A stretch of DNA of 64,000 nt from Natrialba hulunbeirensis JCM 10989 (lineage in GTDB: Archaea > Halobacteriota > Halobacteria > Halobacteriales > Natrialbaceae), in contig NZ_AOIM01000009.1 in assembly GCF_000337575.1 (NCBI RefSeq), forward strand, positions 207,361 through 271,360, written 5' to 3'. A model generated the notes under the pieces. That model made no database searches. It worked only from the letters and a program-made list of their open reading frames with translations, and was not told where the DNA came from. Made by a program: the position numbers and the translations under genes. How positions within the stretch are numbered: the first letter of the stretch is position 1; each line of letters begins with the position of its first letter. This document shows positions 25,204 to 34,886 of this stretch, piece by piece.

Positions 25204-26881
25204 TTCGAACGAGACAGACCGTGAGCACTACGAGGCCGTCGTCGTCGGCTGCGGTCCCGGCGGCGCTGCGGCAGCCGTACGACTCGCAGACCACGGTATC
25301 GAAACGCTCGTCCTCGAACGAGGAACGGATGCGGGCTCGAAGAACGTCTCCGGCGGCCTGATCTACGCCGAGGACTCTGCTCCCTACACGATCGACGACC
25401 TGTTCGACGGCTTCCGTGAGGAGGCCTCCGAACGGCCCGTCACCGACTACTACATCCACAACATGGCCGGGAACAAGGTCAAGAGCTACGATCTGACCGA
25501 CCTCCACGAGGACGACACCGACTGGTGTGACGCCGTCCTCCGTCGGCCGATGGACTCCTGGCTCGCAGAGCGAGTTCACGAGAAGACCAGCGAGACCGGC
25601 GGCGGCGTCCTGACGAACGTACGGGTGAACGGCCTCCTGCGTGAACGCGGTCGTATCGTCGGCGTCACCTGCGACGAACTCGATCCGATCGAGGCCGACA
25701 TCGTCGTCGCCGCCGACGGTGTCAACTCCGAACTCGCCCGCGAGGCAGGTCTGATGGACTGGGAGGACCCGAACGAGTGGTTCCAGGGCGTCAAAGCCGT
25801 CGTCGAGATGGAGCCCGACGTGATCGACGACCGGTTCGATATCGACGAGGACGAAGGCGTCGCGCACCTGTTCTCGGGCGACCTCTTCGAGGACGTCCGT
25901 GGCGGTGGCTTCCTCTATACGAACGAGGACTCGCTCTCGATCGGGACCGTCTTCCACCTCGACAGCCTCGTCGAGGAGCAGGCCGAACCGCACGAACTGC
26001 TCGACGCCTTGCTCACCCATCCGCTGCTCGCGCGGTGGCTCGGCGACGAGTACGACGAGCGCGAGTATTCGGCGAAGCTCGTCCCGGACTCGAAAAAGGT
26101 CGCCCACCGCGAGCCGTACCGGGACCGACTCGTCCTGGTCGGCGACGCCGCGGGCCAGATGCAGGCCCAGGGACCGATCATCAAGGGAATGAACCACGCC
26201 GTCACGGCGGGCGCGCTCGCAGCCGACGCCTTCGCGGTCACGCGCGGGAACGCCGACCCGGCCGCTGCGGGTCGTCGGTACACCCAGATGCTCGAGGACT
26301 CGGGCACGATGGACAAGCTTCGGCCACGGCGATACGATCTCGCCCGAACCGTCGGTGAGCGCGACCGGGTGACAGACGCCGTCGAACGAGTGCTCGACTC
26401 GCGGGTCGGCTCGCTCGCGATCGGCAACCCGATCGCAGATCGACTGCTTCAACGGGCGTACAACTCGCCGTTCCTCGTCTCGATGCTGCCCGACACGCGA
26501 ACGGGCTACGTCACTCTGCCGTCGATCATCGGGGAAGAGCACGGGCGAACGCTGCACTGGGAGAGTTCGGTCGAGCCGCCGTCGCTCGACGAACGAATCG
26601 GCGATCTCACCTACAACACGGATATCGGTAACCCACACATCGAAGTGCGAGACACGTCCTTCGAAGCCAGCGGCGCGGCAGTGTACGCCTGTCCGGTCAG
26701 CGCCGAAGACTTCGGCGGCGGCTGCTATCGCTCCGAGGAGGTCAAACGCAACGGCACCGCAGCAACCGTCGTCAGCCTCGACACTCAGCCCTGCGTCGAG
26801 TGTGGCACCTGCGCCGTCGTCGCCGATACCGAGTGGGAACACCCCCGCGGCGGCAAGGGCGTCGAGTTCCGTGAGGGGTGA
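25196..26881 (+). CDS. FixC-FixX fusion (ETF:quinone oxidoreductase with ferredoxin domain)
   Basis: A 561-aa flavoprotein from ATG 25196, 8 bases inside etfA. The N-terminal FAD-binding motif AVVVGCGPGGAAAAVRLA is at ~13-30, DIVVAADGVNSELAREAG at ~165 and LVGDAAGQMQAQGPIIKGMNHA at ~318. From ~480 on comes a FixX-like ferredoxin part: YACPVSAEDFGG, then CVECGTC (~529) and EWEHPRGGKGVEFREG at the end. FixC and FixX are usually separate genes in bacteria, so this is a FixCX fusion. It would move electrons from EtfAB to the quinone pool at the membrane. Confidence 0.9.
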   Translation: MTDSNETDREHYEAVVVGCGPGGAAAAVRLADHGIETLVLERGTDAGSKNVSGGLIYAEDSAPYTIDDLFDGFREEASERPVTDYYIHNMAGNKVKSYDLTDLHEDDTDWCDAVLRRPMDSWLAERVHEKTSETGGGVLTNVRVNGLLRERGRIVGVTCDELDPIEADIVVAADGVNSELAREAGLMDWEDPNEWFQGVKAVVEMEPDVIDDRFDIDEDEGVAHLFSGDLFEDVRGGGFLYTNEDSLSIGTVFHLDSLVEEQAEPHELLDALLTHPLLARWLGDEYDEREYSAKLVPDSKKVAHREPYRDRLVLVGDAAGQMQAQGPIIKGMNHAVTAGALAADAFAVTRGNADPAAAGRRYTQMLEDSGTMDKLRPRRYDLARTVGERDRVTDAVERVLDSRVGSLAIGNPIADRLLQRAYNSPFLVSMLPDTRTGYVTLPSIIGEEHGRTLHWESSVEPPSLDERIGDLTYNTDIGNPHIEVRDTSFEASGAAVYACPVSAEDFGGGCYRSEEVKRNGTAATVVSLDTQPCVECGTCAVVADTEWEHPRGGKGVEFREG

Positions 26882-26935
26882 GCGCAAGCATGCGGCAACT
26901 CCGGTGTCGTTCGCGGCCAGGCGGAGGCTCGCGCC

Positions 26936-27364
26936 ATGAGTGAGTACGGCCCCCAAATCGCCGCACTCGCCCGCCGCGCCGAGCGCGAGTACGACGCCCT
27001 CTCCCGTGGCGATGACCCATCGGAACCGGCGTTCGCCTCCCAGTACCTCCGCGACGGCGTCGGCCAGGCCATCGCGGTCTACATCGACGCCCGCACCGGC
27101 GGTCAACCCGCTCCGCTCTCGCCAGCCGAACTCGACGCGCTCGAGTACGCGATGCATCGCTGGCTCGAGTGCTACGCTCGCTGCCACGGCGTAGTACTCG
27201 AGTCGGATGTCAGTATCCGGACGGCCGCGGAGGTGGTACTCGAGACGCGGACCATCGACGATGTTGGGCAGTTGGTGACGGGTGTGCCGTCGCGGTGTGG
27301 GGGTGAGCGTGAGCGTGAGCGTGAGCGTGAGCAAGAACGCGAGCGAGAACGTAAGTGTGAGTAG
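26936..27364 (+). CDS. Conserved hypothetical protein at the end of the etf-fix operon
   Basis: A 142-aa protein, ATG 26936, 54 bp after fixCX on the same strand. It is helical: SEYGPQIAALARRAEREYDAL, then LRDGVGQAIAVYIDARTGG, ALEYAMHRWLECYARCHG and a tail of Glu-Arg dipeptides encoded by five tandem GTGAGC hexamers and degenerate copies (27303-27359). No family motif is recognised. Position suggests a role tied to the ETF system, or a carried-along gene. The repeat tail probably varies between strains. Confidence 0.6.
   Translation: MSEYGPQIAALARRAEREYDALSRGDDPSEPAFASQYLRDGVGQAIAVYIDARTGGQPAPLSPAELDALEYAMHRWLECYARCHGVVLESDVSIRTAAEVVLETRTIDDVGQLVTGVPSRCGGEREREREREQERERERKCE
27303..27332 (+). 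repeat. (GTGAGC)5 tandem repeat within a coding tail
   Basis: Five perfect tandem GTGAGC units, read in frame as Glu-Arg, at the 3' end of the 142-aa gene. Imperfect copies continue to ~27359. In-frame hexamers change tail length without frameshift. Confidence 0.9.
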
Positions 27365-27496
27365 GGAGTGCAGCGCCACCAGCAGTGACCCGTGAGCGCT
27401 CGAACACCGGCCGGCACAGTGACGGAACCACGACAGTCACCACAACCGACCCGTCCGAACAATCATCGCCTTCGCGCACGGAGACGTACCGTACCC

Positions 27497-28138
27497 GTGT
27501 CCCTTATCGTCGAGTACGAACTGCGAACGCCTATCCTCGAATCGACGGCCCAAGTCGTCCGAAAGCTCGAGTTAGAGGAACTCTACGGCACACAGGACGG
27601 AACGTCGAAATTGCTTTTCTGGGCGTTCGCCGATGATTTCGACGCGTTCGAGGATGCGCTCACATCCGACGAGACGATCGAGAGCTACACGAGGCTCGAA
27701 TCCTTCGGCGATCGCAGCCTGTACGGCGTCACACTCACCGATGAGGCCGCAGCAAAGCTGACCTACCCCCTAGCCGCCGAGTACAACGTGGCGATCACCG
27801 ACATTACGGTCTCCGACAAGACGATCGTGAGCGCTCGTGTTCCATCCCGAGAGACCTTACTCGAGTACCGAAAGCGCTGCCTCGAGAAGGGAGTTGGATT
27901 CCAGGTACGCCGAATTTATCACGAACACGAGTCCGAGGCGAAGCAGTACGGACTCAGCGAGCACCAGCGCGAGGCGTTGCTGACGGCGCTCGAACGGGGA
28001 TACTTCGACGTACCGCGGGCGGCGACGTTGTCGGAGGTTGCGGACGAACTCGGTATTTCGGATCAGGCGCTCTCTGCCCGGCTCCGGCGCGGACAGGCGA
28101 ACCTGCTCTGGCACACGATCGCAGACGACCCTACTTAA
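27497..28138 (+). CDS. HTH-10 (Bat-type) transcriptional regulator
   Basis: A 213-aa regulator, probably from GTG 27497 (SLIVEYELRTPIL). The N-terminal ~140 residues are an input domain of alternating strands (RTPILESTAQVVRKLELEEL, LYGVTLTDEAAAKL). The C-terminal ~55 residues are an HTH-10 domain: LSEHQREALLTALERGYFDV, then ATLSEVADELGISDQALSARLRRG. HTH-10 proteins in haloarchaea regulate metabolism and light response. It follows the etf-fix operon by 133 bp in the same direction and may regulate it. The ligand is unknown. Confidence 0.85.
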   Translation: MSLIVEYELRTPILESTAQVVRKLELEELYGTQDGTSKLLFWAFADDFDAFEDALTSDETIESYTRLESFGDRSLYGVTLTDEAAAKLTYPLAAEYNVAITDITVSDKTIVSARVPSRETLLEYRKRCLEKGVGFQVRRIYHEHESEAKQYGLSEHQREALLTALERGYFDVPRAATLSEVADELGISDQALSARLRRGQANLLWHTIADDPT

Positions 28139-28191
28139 AGGGTTGGCCACCCAATGAACGGGCTTTCCCCGCTCCCAGCCGTTCTTCAACT

Positions 28192-28566
28192 ATGAAACAG
28201 CGAGCCCACTCGTCTACGTCAACGTCACCAGAAACGACCGAATCACCCTCCGAGACAGCTGACACGGCTGATCGGCCGACCGCTGACGACAACCAGTTCA
28301 CCTTCCAGGCCGACACCGAACAGCCACCGAGCGTCGCGGTCATCTCTGCTATCGCCGCACAGGACGACCTCGACGTACTCGCCGTCGCAGACGAACTCGA
28401 GCCACTCTACAACGCCGTCGACCCGGCGGCACTGGATGCACTCTTTGCGGACTCGAGTGATGCGTCCGAACTCGACCGAGCTGGCGGCAGTGTGACGTTC
28501 GCCTACGCTGGCCGAACGGTGACTGTCGATACGACTGGTCGGGTTGTGCTCGAAGAGATGGAGTGA
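28192..28566 (+). CDS. HalOD1 output-domain protein
   Basis: A 124-aa protein: a 40-residue Ser/Thr/Glu-rich tail at the N-terminus, then a HalOD1 domain at ~45-122 (PSVAVISAIAAQDDLDVLAV, ELEPLYNAVDPAALDALFAD, GSVTFAYAGRTVTVD). HalOD1 is a haloarchaeal signalling output domain, often the last domain of response regulators, and occurs alone as here. TATA-like ACTTAAAG lies ~55 bp upstream. Partner unknown. Confidence 0.85.
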   Translation: MKQRAHSSTSTSPETTESPSETADTADRPTADDNQFTFQADTEQPPSVAVISAIAAQDDLDVLAVADELEPLYNAVDPAALDALFADSSDASELDRAGGSVTFAYAGRTVTVDTTGRVVLEEME

Positions 28567-28626
28567 CGGTGAGCGGTGCCCGGAGCACCCTCAAAATCGC
28601 TCAAACCGCCCAAATCGCTCAAACCG

Positions 28627-29298
28627 TCAGTAAATCAGTTCGTCGTCGTTTTCGACCATATACAGCGTCCGCGCGGCGATATTGACCGCGTGGTCACCCA
28701 CTCGTTCCAGGTCACGAATCGTGAGCAACAGCCGCGAGACATCCTGGAGCAACTGCTCGACTTCGTCGGGGGACTCGAGTTCACGTTCGATGAGGTCGCG
28801 GACGACGATCTCGCTCGCCCGTTCGGCGAAATGGTCGAGGTCGTCGTCGTGCTCGGCGAGCTGTCGGCAGCCGTCGGTGTCTTCGGTGTCGTAGGCGACC
28901 ATGGCGTCTTCGATCATCTCGAGCGTCATTTCGCCCATTTCCTGGACGTCGACATCCGGGAAGAGGTCGTGTTTGGCGTCGAGGGTGTACTCGCCGAGGT
29001 TGACCGCGAGGTCGCCGATTCGCTCCAGGTCAGTGATGATCTTGAACGAGGCGGCGATAAATCGGAGGTCGCTCGCGACGGGTTGCTGGAGCGCGAGCAG
29101 TTCGATACACTGCTGTTCGAGGTCGAGGTACATCTCGTTGACCTCGTTGTCGCCGGTGATCACTTCGTTGGCAAGGTCCTCGTCTTTTTGTTCTAAGGCG
29201 TCGAGTCCCATGCGAAGGCGTTCCATCACAACCTCGCTCATGTAGAGGATGTCCTCGCGGAGTTCCGCGAGCTTCTCCTGGTACGATTGTCTGGCCAT
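28627..29298 (-). CDS. phoU: PhoU phosphate-signalling protein
   Basis: A 223-aa PhoU with two three-helix repeats, each carrying the metal-binding E/DxxxD pattern: TDLERIGDLAVNLGEYTL (~90) and RDLERVGDHAVNIAARTLY (~195). PhoU represses Pst uptake when phosphate is plentiful and contacts PstB. It is not in the pst operon but 2.5 kb away on the same strand, with a dehydrogenase gene and a convergent HNH gene between. Its own promoter is likely: TATA-like ATATTTATC is about 30 bp upstream of ATG 29298. Confidence 0.93.
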   Translation of the reverse strand: MARQSYQEKLAELREDILYMSEVVMERLRMGLDALEQKDEDLANEVITGDNEVNEMYLDLEQQCIELLALQQPVASDLRFIAASFKIITDLERIGDLAVNLGEYTLDAKHDLFPDVDVQEMGEMTLEMIEDAMVAYDTEDTDGCRQLAEHDDDLDHFAERASEIVVRDLIERELESPDEVEQLLQDVSRLLLTIRDLERVGDHAVNIAARTLYMVENDDELIY

Positions 29299-29421
29299 AC
29301 TGCAGACAGCACGCCGGTCACTGATAAATATTGGTAGCGGTCTGCACGTCGTGCACCGACTTCGATCGGCTGCAGGGATCGACGGCCGTCCCCGTAGCGG
29401 ACCAGCCAGGAGTGGACGACC

Positions 29422-30579
29422 TCAGGGGGTGAGCAAAACCTTCGTCACGCCCTCCTCGCGCTCGTCGAACCGCTCGTACATCTCGGGCGCGTCGTCGAGC
29501 GAAACCGTATGCGAGACGAGGAAGCCCGGCTCTGCCCGCCCCGAGGTAATCATGTCTCGGAGCTTCCGATTGTAGCGCTTGACCGGACACTGGCCCGTTC
29601 CAAAGCGCAGTCCCTTCTCGAACGCCAGCCCCAGATTGATGTCGAGCGTTCCCTGCTCGTCGATCTGTTCCGGTGGGTCCGGCTCCTCCGAGATGTAGAG
29701 GCCGACGATACCGATCTTCCCGCTCGCCTCGACGGCCTGAATCAACTGGTTGACAACCAGTGACGGGTTCTCCCGCTCGTGATCGTAGGGGTGATCGCCG
29801 TCTCGCGCCCCGTCGATCGCCTGATATCCCACCGCGTCGACGCCCTTGTCGACCGGGTTGCCGTGGGCGTCGACGATCGCCTCGGCTGCGTTTTCCTCCT
29901 CGAAATTGATCGTCGTCGCGTCGCAGTACTCTTCGGCCAACTCGAGTCGACTCTCTACGCGGTCGACGACGTAGATCTCCGAGGCACCCTTGAGTTTCGC
30001 GCTGTAGGCGGCCATGAGGCCGACCGGTCCCGCGCCGTAGATGGCGACGGACTCGCCGGACTGCAGGTCGGCGAGTTCGGTGCCGTGCCAGCCCGTCGGG
30101 AACACGTCCGCGAGCATGATGAAGTCTTCCTCGTTACCCTCGTCGGGCAGCGTGAGCGCGTTGAAGTCGGCGTAGGGAACACGGACCTTCTCGGCCTGGC
30201 CGCCCTGATACGGCCCCATCTTGACGTAGCCGTAGGCACCGCCCGGCGTTTCCGCGACGGTTTCGCAGTAGCCGTAGTGGCCCTCCTCGCAGTTTTCACA
30301 GAAGCCACAGGCGACGTTGAACGGGAGGACGACGCGGTCGCCCTTCTCGAGCGTGTCGACGCCCTCGCCGGTCTCGGCGATTCGGCCCATAATCTCGTGA
30401 CCGAAGACCATGCCCTGGTCTGCCCCCGCGCGACCTTCGTACATGTGGAGATCCGACCCGCAGATCGCCGTCGTCGTCACGTCGAGGATTGCGTCGTTCG
30501 GGTGCTCGATTTCGGGTTCGTCGATTTCTTCGATCGATACGTCGTGGGAATCGCGATAGACAACGCCTTTGATGGACAT
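29422..30579 (-). CDS. Zinc-dependent alcohol / glutathione-independent formaldehyde dehydrogenase family
   Basis: A 385-aa MDR-family dehydrogenase, ATG 30579 (MSIKGVVYRD). Catalytic zinc site AICGSDLHMYEGR (~40) and GHEIMGRI (~60). The structural-zinc lobe GFCENCEEGHYGYC (~92-105) holds four Cys. The NAD-binding motif is AIYGAGPVGLMAA (~170). The FATG/GQCPVKRYNR C-terminal segment matches the Pseudomonas FdhA (glutathione-independent) type, which oxidises formaldehyde or related aldehydes with NAD. The substrate is inferred from family only. A 12-bp palindrome CACCTGCAGGTG lies at 30586-30597, just upstream of the start. Confidence 0.85.
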   Translation of the reverse strand: MSIKGVVYRDSHDVSIEEIDEPEIEHPNDAILDVTTTAICGSDLHMYEGRAGADQGMVFGHEIMGRIAETGEGVDTLEKGDRVVLPFNVACGFCENCEEGHYGYCETVAETPGGAYGYVKMGPYQGGQAEKVRVPYADFNALTLPDEGNEEDFIMLADVFPTGWHGTELADLQSGESVAIYGAGPVGLMAAYSAKLKGASEIYVVDRVESRLELAEEYCDATTINFEEENAAEAIVDAHGNPVDKGVDAVGYQAIDGARDGDHPYDHERENPSLVVNQLIQAVEASGKIGIVGLYISEEPDPPEQIDEQGTLDINLGLAFEKGLRFGTGQCPVKRYNRKLRDMITSGRAEPGFLVSHTVSLDDAPEMYERFDEREEGVTKVLLTP

Positions 30580-30732
30580 CTGTGACACCTGCAGGTGGCG
30601 ACGCCAACCCTGTCCCTAAAGATTCGCGGTGCAGGTGCAACGGGTGTCGTGGGTCGGGACGGAGGGTGTACTAGCGAGGGCGATCACTGCCGATGCGTCT
30701 TTGCAACTCCGCCACGTAGGCGTTCGAAAGCG

Positions 30733-31641
30733 ATGGCTGATGGGACCGTGTCCGGCGCGGATCGAGACGAGTCCGGTCGCAGGGGTGCCAGTGACCACAG
30801 CGACGGCGGCCATGGCGACGATGTCCGTAGCGGTGACAACCGCAGCGACGACAGCGATACCGATAACGGCTACAGCGACAACAGCAACAGCGACAACGGC
30901 GACAACAACGACAGCAGCGGCGGCGACGACAGGCAAGACTACCACGACCGCGGCTACGGCGACGGCTGGGAGGAACTCCGCCAGCAAACGCTTCGCCGAG
31001 ACAACTACGCCTGCACCCGCTGCGGCGCAGACGACCGCACACTTCAGGCCCACCACATCGTACCACGCTCCGCCGGCGGCCCCGACGAACTCGAGAACCT
31101 CCTCACACTCTGTCGGCCCTGCCACGGTGTCATCCACCAGCACAACAACGCCTTCGACGACGTTCGCGACGACGCGCCGCTCTTTCCCGAGCGGACTGCA
31201 CCCGATCCAGTCGCCCGGTTACGGACGCCAGCGGACCAGTGCTGTACACGCTGTGGGGCCGAACGCAGTGATCCGACCGAACTCGTCGCCTGGACGGACG
31301 TACCAGCCAGCGACGATGGTCGTCCGGCTCCGTCGCACGTCACCCTCTGTAAACCCTGTGCGGGGCTGCTGATCGAGCGCGATTCAGCGGTCGAAAAAGA
31401 GGTCCTCACCGCAAACCACACCATTTCGGTGCACGAACTCGCGGCCCGCCGAACCGACGCGCCCGTCCGACCCAGCGCCTTCGCGCTCTCACAGGTTGGG
31501 ATTCGACGCGAGCCACGCACGCTCCGCGAACGCGTCGTGGACGATACACCACTCCGATTTCTGCTGAACCACCGTGGGATCCGTCTGGCGCTGCTCGTCG
31601 CCGTCGGCTACGTCGCACTCTTCGTGGTGCTGGCGCTGTAG
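30733..31641 (+). CDS. HNH endonuclease-domain protein with C-terminal membrane helix
   Basis: A 302-aa protein from ATG 30733 (MADGTVSG). The N-terminal ~80 residues are a low-complexity Asp/Asn/Ser/Gly tract (SDNSNSDNGDNNDSSGG) encoded by GACAACAGC-like repeats. An HNH domain follows: RDNYACTRCGADDRTLQAHHIVPRSAGG, ENLLTLCRPCHGVIH (two CxxC zinc pairs with the H-H-N core). Next are a second zinc-ribbon-like CTRCGAERSD/CKPCAG pair, and a C-terminal transmembrane helix (LALLVAVGYVALFVVLAL). An HNH protein tethered to the membrane is unusual; the substrate is unknown. Confidence 0.75.
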   Translation: MADGTVSGADRDESGRRGASDHSDGGHGDDVRSGDNRSDDSDTDNGYSDNSNSDNGDNNDSSGGDDRQDYHDRGYGDGWEELRQQTLRRDNYACTRCGADDRTLQAHHIVPRSAGGPDELENLLTLCRPCHGVIHQHNNAFDDVRDDAPLFPERTAPDPVARLRTPADQCCTRCGAERSDPTELVAWTDVPASDDGRPAPSHVTLCKPCAGLLIERDSAVEKEVLTANHTISVHELAARRTDAPVRPSAFALSQVGIRREPRTLRERVVDDTPLRFLLNHRGIRLALLVAVGYVALFVVLAL

Positions 31642-31756
31642 CCAACCTGTGAGCGCGTGCGATCAGCCGTCGTGTGCTGTAAAAACGAGATGGAGAGGGA
31701 CGGAACGACAAAACAGATCGCAGACCGCACTGCAACGCCAGAGAACCGCCTACCGC

Positions 31757-32818
31757 CTACCCGAACTTGCCCGTAATGTAATCCTCGACCCGGTCGCTCT
31801 CGGGATTCTCGAAGATCTTGTTCGTGTTGTCGAACTCGACGAGGTGGCCACCCGTGAGGAAGACCGCCGTCTTATCCGAGATGCGGGCCGCCTGCTGCAT
31901 GTTGTGCGTGACGATCGCGACCGTGTACTCCTGGGCTAACTCCTCGACCAGATCCTCGATCTTCGAGGTCGCAACCGGGTCGAGCGCAGAGGCCGGCTCG
32001 TCCATCAGGATGACTTCCGGATCCGTCGCGATTGCACGGGCGATACAGAGACGCTGTTGTTGCCCACCGGAGAGATCCAGTCCGCTCTCGTCGAGCTGGT
32101 CTTCGACCTCGTCCAGCAACGCCGCGCGCTCGAGTGCGGTCAGTACTTTCTCCTCGATGTTGTCGTCCTTGCCCTGCACGCGGAGGCCGTAGGCGACGTT
32201 GTCGAAGATGCTCTTCGGGAACGGATTCGGCTTCTGGAAGACCATGCCGATCTTGCGCCGAAGGGCGACGGGGTCGACATCGTCTTCGTAGACGTTCTTC
32301 CCGTGGAAGTGGAGATCACCCTCGACGCGAGCCACGTCGATGAGGTCGTTCATCCGGTTGATCGAGCGCAGGAACGTCGACTTCCCACAGCCGGAGGGGC
32401 CGATGAGGGCCGTGACCTCCTTTTCGGGAATGTCCATGTTGATCCCGTGGAGAGCCTGCGTATCGCCGTAGAAGACGTCCAGATCGCGGGCTTCGATGAC
32501 GGCGTTGTCGACCCGGGGAGAACCAAGCGGCTTGTCGCTAGCCGGCATTGCGAGACCGGCTCCTGACTCTCCGGCTGGCGTCGTCTCCGCATCAGTCTGC
32601 GTCGACGCGGCCGCACTGGCACTGGCACCGGCACCGGAATCGGCTCCCGACCTCTGTCGGCCCACCGATTCTGATTCGCTACTGGCCGCTGTGATTTCGG
32701 GCGATTTCGTGTTCGCACTCCCACGCGTGCCTGTGAGAGAGCCATCGTTCGCGTTCGGGCGGATCGACGACAGCGCCGATCGAAGTCCAGCTAGTCGACC
32801 GTCCGTCTGGTCGCTCAT
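31757..32818 (-). CDS. pstB: Phosphate ABC transporter ATP-binding protein
   Basis: A 353-aa ATPase powering phosphate import. The first ~95 residues are a Ser/Ala/Thr-rich low-complexity extension not found in bacterial PstB. The ATPase core shows Walker [10 protein letters not shown] (~140), Q-loop FQKPNPFP, signature LSGGQQQR (~260) and Walker [14 protein letters not shown] (~280). Start ATG 32818 is supported by the promoter element 24 bp upstream that is shared with pstS. It follows pstA by 143 bp on the same strand and is the last gene of the cluster. Confidence 0.95.
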   Translation of the reverse strand: MSDQTDGRLAGLRSALSSIRPNANDGSLTGTRGSANTKSPEITAASSESESVGRQRSGADSGAGASASAAASTQTDAETTPAGESGAGLAMPASDKPLGSPRVDNAVIEARDLDVFYGDTQALHGINMDIPEKEVTALIGPSGCGKSTFLRSINRMNDLIDVARVEGDLHFHGKNVYEDDVDPVALRRKIGMVFQKPNPFPKSIFDNVAYGLRVQGKDDNIEEKVLTALERAALLDEVEDQLDESGLDLSGGQQQRLCIARAIATDPEVILMDEPASALDPVATSKIEDLVEELAQEYTVAIVTHNMQQAARISDKTAVFLTGGHLVEFDNTNKIFENPESDRVEDYITGKFG

Positions 32819-32842
32819 TACACCATTCCAGCGGGCGAATCC

Positions 32843-32878
32843 CTAAATACCATACTATGTCATCTATATAGTGCTATA
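32843..32878 (-). promoter_or_regulatory. pst-type promoter element upstream of pstB
   Basis: This 36-bp sequence matches the element upstream of pstS at 31 of 36 positions by direct alignment, in the same orientation and at nearly the same distance from the start codon (24 versus 25 nt). On the coding strand it contains the TATA-like TATATAGAT followed by ACATAGTA and GTATTTAG. The conserved spacing suggests a common phosphate-responsive promoter and a separate transcript for pstB. Confidence 0.65.
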
Positions 32879-32961
32879 GTCGGACACAGTGGCCGCGACA
32901 GCGGGAACTGGGCGAGTGGGGTACTCGAGTAAAAACTACTGACGGCGGTTGGCCAGCGTAA

Positions 32962-33966
32962 CTACGATCGTTTGTCGTACTTGTTCCGGATGAGGATCGC
33001 AATCGCGTTCATGAGCAGGAGGATCGTCAGTAGGACGACGATCCCGGCTGCGGCGACGTGCTGGAACTCGGCTTCGGGCATCTTCGCCCACTCGTAGATC
33101 TGCATCGGCATCGCGCCGAACGAGCCAGTGGGGTCCGTCAGGTCCGGCGGGGTGAACATCGTCGTCGCAGCACCGACCATCAGGATCGGTGCGGTTTCGC
33201 CGATTGCACGGGAGAGCGAGAGGATGATCCCGGTCATGATTCCCGGCACGGCTTCCGGAAGCACGACGTTGCGGATGGTCTGCCACTTCGTGGCACCGGT
33301 ACCGTAGGAGGCCTGTCGCATCGAGTCCGGGACCGCCCGCAGAGATTCCTGCGACTGGACGATGACGATCGGCAAGATGAGCAGCGTCAGCGTCAGGGCA
33401 CCGGCGATGAGGCTCGCGCCGGTCTGCATGGCGCGGACGAACACGGCGAGCCCGAGTAGTCCGTAGACGATCGATGGAACGCCGGCGAGGTTCGAGATGT
33501 TTGCCTCGATGAACCGCGTCAGGCCCGAGTCAGGCGCGTACTCCTCGAGATAGATCGCCGCACCGACACCCAGGAAGAGGGTGAAGATCGCCGTCAGGAT
33601 GATCAGGTAGATCGAACCGATGATCATCGGGTACATGCCGCCGGGTCCGGTCGACAGTTCGCCGTAGTTGCTCGGGACGTAATTCTCTGCGATCTGGGAC
33701 GGCGGATACGTCAGGAACTCCAAGGTGAGCCAGCCACGGGCCTCGAGAAGGACGTCCGCGAGGAGGGCGACCAGCGCGACGATGCCGACCATCGTCGCGG
33801 CAAAACACAGCCCGAGGAAGATTGTTCCAAGCTGGTGTTTGCGTTTGATCGAGGAGCCGTCGAAGTCGAAGTCATCGCCGTCGGGGTCGAAGCCGTCGGG
33901 ATCCCCGCCCGTACTTGTGGTCGAGGTCGTGGTCGTCGTGGTACTCGTATCCGTATTGGTACTCAT
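32962..33966 (-). CDS. pstA: Phosphate ABC transporter permease PstA
   Basis: A 334-aa permease with six membrane helices and the PstA/PstC type inner-membrane permease domain. EAA-like loop [20 protein letters not shown] (~225-245) contacts PstB; the region before it includes [16 protein letters not shown]. The N-terminus has ~30 residues of Thr/Ser/Asp-rich extension. Its ATG (33966) overlaps the pstC stop by 4 bases (ATGA), so translation is probably coupled. The next gene is pstB. Confidence 0.93.
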   Translation of the reverse strand: MSTNTDTSTTTTTTSTTSTGGDPDGFDPDGDDFDFDGSSIKRKHQLGTIFLGLCFAATMVGIVALVALLADVLLEARGWLTLEFLTYPPSQIAENYVPSNYGELSTGPGGMYPMIIGSIYLIILTAIFTLFLGVGAAIYLEEYAPDSGLTRFIEANISNLAGVPSIVYGLLGLAVFVRAMQTGASLIAGALTLTLLILPIVIVQSQESLRAVPDSMRQASYGTGATKWQTIRNVVLPEAVPGIMTGIILSLSRAIGETAPILMVGAATTMFTPPDLTDPTGSFGAMPMQIYEWAKMPEAEFQHVAAAGIVVLLTILLLMNAIAILIRNKYDKRS

Positions 33967-34886
33967 TGGTACTCCTCCCGGTAGCGCGAGCGAATCCACA
34001 TGCTGAGCACGTTCATCAGGAACGTCATCACGAACAGCGTCAGGCCGATCGCGAACAGGCTCTGGTAGCCGATCGAGCCGACCGAGGCGTCACCAGTCCC
34101 AATTTCGACCATGTACGCCGTCATCGTCTGAATCTCTGCGAACGGGTTCATCGTCACCTGTGCGAGTGCGCCCGCTGCGAGCGTGACGGCCATCGTCTCG
34201 CCGATGGCCCGTGAAATAGCGAGCACGTACGCGGCGAGAATGCCCGATAGCGACGCCGGCAACACGACCTGCGTCGAGACTTCGAGCTTCGTCGCGCCCA
34301 GTCCGTAGGCGGCGTTACGAAGCGAGTCGGGAACGGACGACATCGCGTCCTCCGAAATCGAGGAGACCATCGGGATGATCATGACGCCGACGACGATCGC
34401 CCCCGCAGCAGCGTTGAACGTTCCCGTGCCGGGGTAAATCTGCTGGAGAATCGGGGTGATAAACGAGAGCGCGAAGAAGCCGTAGACGATGGTCGGAATC
34501 CCCGCGAGGATCTCGAGTGTCGGTTTCACGACGCGGCGAACACGTGAACTCGCGTACTCGGAGAGGTAGATCGCGGTCAGCGTGCCGATCGGAATCGCGA
34601 TCAGTGCCGAGCCGACCGTGATCATCAGCGTCCCCCAGACGAGCGGGAGCACGCCGAAACTCGGATTGTCGGCCGCTCGTGGCGACCAGTCGGTGCCTGT
34701 GAAGAACTCGGTGAGCGAGACGGTCGAGAAGAAGTCCGTCGCGCCGTTGACCAGGACGAGCACGATTGCAAGCGTCGTCGCGATGGTGACGGCGGCACAT
34801 CCGAAGAAGATGTAGCGAGCGAGCCGATCCCCGATCGTCCCCACGTCGTTTCCGTTTCGGCTGAGATCTATGGGTTCCGTACTCAT
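33963..34886 (-). CDS. pstC: Phosphate ABC transporter permease PstC
   Basis: A 307-aa permease from ATG 34886 ([12 protein letters not shown]). Six helices, with the EAA-type coupling loop [21 protein letters not shown] (~205-224). It pairs with PstA to form the membrane channel for phosphate. ATG overlaps the pstS stop (ATGA), and its own stop overlaps pstA's start in the same way, so pstS-pstC-pstA are read as one coupled unit. Upstream in-frame starts inside pstS are not used. Confidence 0.93.
   Translation of the reverse strand: MSTEPIDLSRNGNDVGTIGDRLARYIFFGCAAVTIATTLAIVLVLVNGATDFFSTVSLTEFFTGTDWSPRAADNPSFGVLPLVWGTLMITVGSALIAIPIGTLTAIYLSEYASSRVRRVVKPTLEILAGIPTIVYGFFALSFITPILQQIYPGTGTFNAAAGAIVVGVMIIPMVSSISEDAMSSVPDSLRNAAYGLGATKLEVSTQVVLPASLSGILAAYVLAISRAIGETMAVTLAAGALAQVTMNPFAEIQTMTAYMVEIGTGDASVGSIGYQSLFAIGLTLFVMTFLMNVLSMWIRSRYREEYQ

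Noticed and set aside
25175..27379. A 734-codon minus-strand frame
   Set aside because: Antisense to fixCX; no recognisable motif.
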